A DNA stretch of 7,034 nucleotides, from the NCBI GenBank assembly GCA_937943665.1, contig CALEAR010000282.1, positions 1 through 7,034 on the forward strand, written 5' to 3'. This stretch comes from an uncultured Alcanivoracaceae bacterium. Its GTDB lineage: Bacteria > Pseudomonadota > Gammaproteobacteria > Pseudomonadales > Alcanivoracaceae. Below, one piece after another: positions 6,403-7,034 of the stretch. Below the pieces are notes generated by a model. It searched no databases and was not told where the DNA came from. It saw nothing but the letters and a program-made list of their open reading frames with translations. A program made the position numbers and the translations under genes. Position 1 is the stretch's first letter. Every line of letters starts with the position of its first letter.

Positions 6403-6956
6403 TAAGCCTCAAGCAACATCACCAATGCGGTGGTGGAAGGCATCCAACCCGGCTCAGGAAGTTGAGAAGCCGCCACCGGCACACAATATATGCCTTGAGC
6501 TCGAAAACAATATAAAGCGCGGGGGAGTTGGGCTCTATCAGTAACCAAACGAATGCGCCGAACGCCCTTTTCCCGTAATAGTTTGGCGCTGTATTCCGCA
6601 TTTTCCCAGGTATTGCTACTTTCTTCTTCTAACCATACCTGCGCTTGAGGCCAATAATTATGCACCGCCTGCGCCATCAACGCCGCTTCCGATTTACCAT
6701 CTGGCGGGCCGCCGGTGAAGAGAATGGGCAGCTGATGTACCTGAGCCTCAGCAATGCCAGCTCCTGCGCGTTGCCAACCCGCCGTGGTTAACCAATATCC
6801 ACCACGACGCCCCGTTCGCCCCGCTCCTAACACCACCACAGCTTGCGCCTGCTCAACAGGCGCTATCCAAGCGGGCATGGGTGGTAAAAAAAACGCCACC
6901 ACCCTTGGAAAAGAGGCCAATAACAATAAGGCCCACAACACCATTAATCCGCTCAT
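6357..6956 (-). CDS. DUF218 / ElyC-SanA-YdcF family membrane-anchored protein
   Basis: 199-residue envelope protein with one N-terminal hydrophobic segment (about residues 4-25) followed by a DUF218 domain, presumably periplasmic. Family landmarks in order are AVVVLGAGRTG (39-49), LPILFTGG (76-83), SEAALMAQ (89-96), EEESSNTWENA (110-120), RLVTDRAQLPRAL (136-148) and a C-terminal YEWLALGWYWLK resembling the end of ElyC. Relatives ElyC and SanA affect envelope integrity, and ElyC is linked to lipid-carrier-dependent peptidoglycan synthesis; the biochemical activity here is unknown. It is shorter than E. coli ElyC (259, two helices). The His normally found in the SAxHxPRA motif is Gln143. The ATG at 6956 is the only standard start after an in-frame upstream TAG; its ribosome binding site is weak (GCGGG). 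Convergent with lnt. Confidence 0.85.
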   Translation of the reverse strand: MSGLMVLWALLLLASFPRVVAFFLPPMPAWIAPVEQAQAVVVLGAGRTGRRGGYWLTTAGWQRAGAGIAEAQVHQLPILFTGGPPDGKSEAALMAQAVHNYWPQAQVWLEEESSNTWENAEYSAKLLREKGVRRIRLVTDRAQLPRALYCFRAQGIYCVPVAASQLPEPGWMPSTTALVMLLEAYYEWLALGWYWLKYR

Positions 6957-7034
6957 ATGAATACCCGCTATCGAGAAAAGGTTTGCTACTGTATCCTATA
7001 GCAATTCACTTTTTCTTATATTCCTAGGCATAAT
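6957..7034 (-). promoter_or_regulatory. Upstream region of the DUF218 gene with a 22-bp dyad
   Basis: The last 78 bp contain no gene I can support. An inverted repeat TTGCTA-N10-TAGCAA spans 6983-7004, about 27 bp upstream of the DUF218 start, where an operator or core promoter would lie. The surrounding sequence is AT-rich, but no clear -35/-10 pair stands out. Confidence 0.35.

Noticed and set aside
6987..7006. Possible LexA box near the DUF218 gene
   Set aside because: One half matches well (TACTGTAT), but the other half lacks the ACAG half-site (GCAA instead), so an SOS box is not supported.

Overview
The window reads as ordinary chromosome from a gammaproteobacterium, probably a marine type of roughly 50% GC. 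The basis is the close resemblance of every product to the enteric or pseudomonad version (CysP, CysT, CysW, YbeZ/PhoH, YbeY, CorC/YbeX, Lnt, ElyC/YdcF) and the conserved gene order. The genus cannot be fixed from this sequence.

Left third, minus strand (1-2322): the start of a sulfate/thiosulfate ABC importer operon in the order cysP-cysT-cysW. CysP is the periplasmic binding protein, and CysT and CysW are the two membrane permeases. cysW runs off the left edge. The ATPase gene cysA is expected next but is not visible. A GC-rich hairpin sits between cysP and cysT, immediately before the cysT start. cysT and cysW overlap by ATGA.

Middle (2323-2517): a 195-bp divergent intergenic region that must hold the promoters for both the cys operon and the phoH operon. 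It contains two tandem inverted repeats and an 8-bp direct repeat.

Centre and right, plus strand (2518-6402): a tight four-gene operon phoH (ybeZ)-ybeY-corC (ybeX)-lnt. It encodes a PhoH-family ATPase, an RNA-maturation endoribonuclease, a CBS-domain protein and the apolipoprotein N-acyltransferase that finishes lipoprotein acylation. This is the widespread miaB-ybeZ-ybeY-ybeX-lnt cluster, but miaB is not in front of it here.

Right end, minus strand (6357-6956): a short DUF218 (ElyC/SanA/YdcF-type) membrane-anchored protein, convergent with lnt and overlapping its 3' end by 46 bp. The last 78 bp are its upstream region, with a 22-bp dyad.

No mobile element, CRISPR array, tRNA, rRNA or clearly new system was found. 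The most interesting points are regulatory: the hairpin separating a strong Shine-Dalgarno from the cysT start codon, the dyads in the divergent promoter region, and the TTG start of phoH with no visible ribosome binding site.
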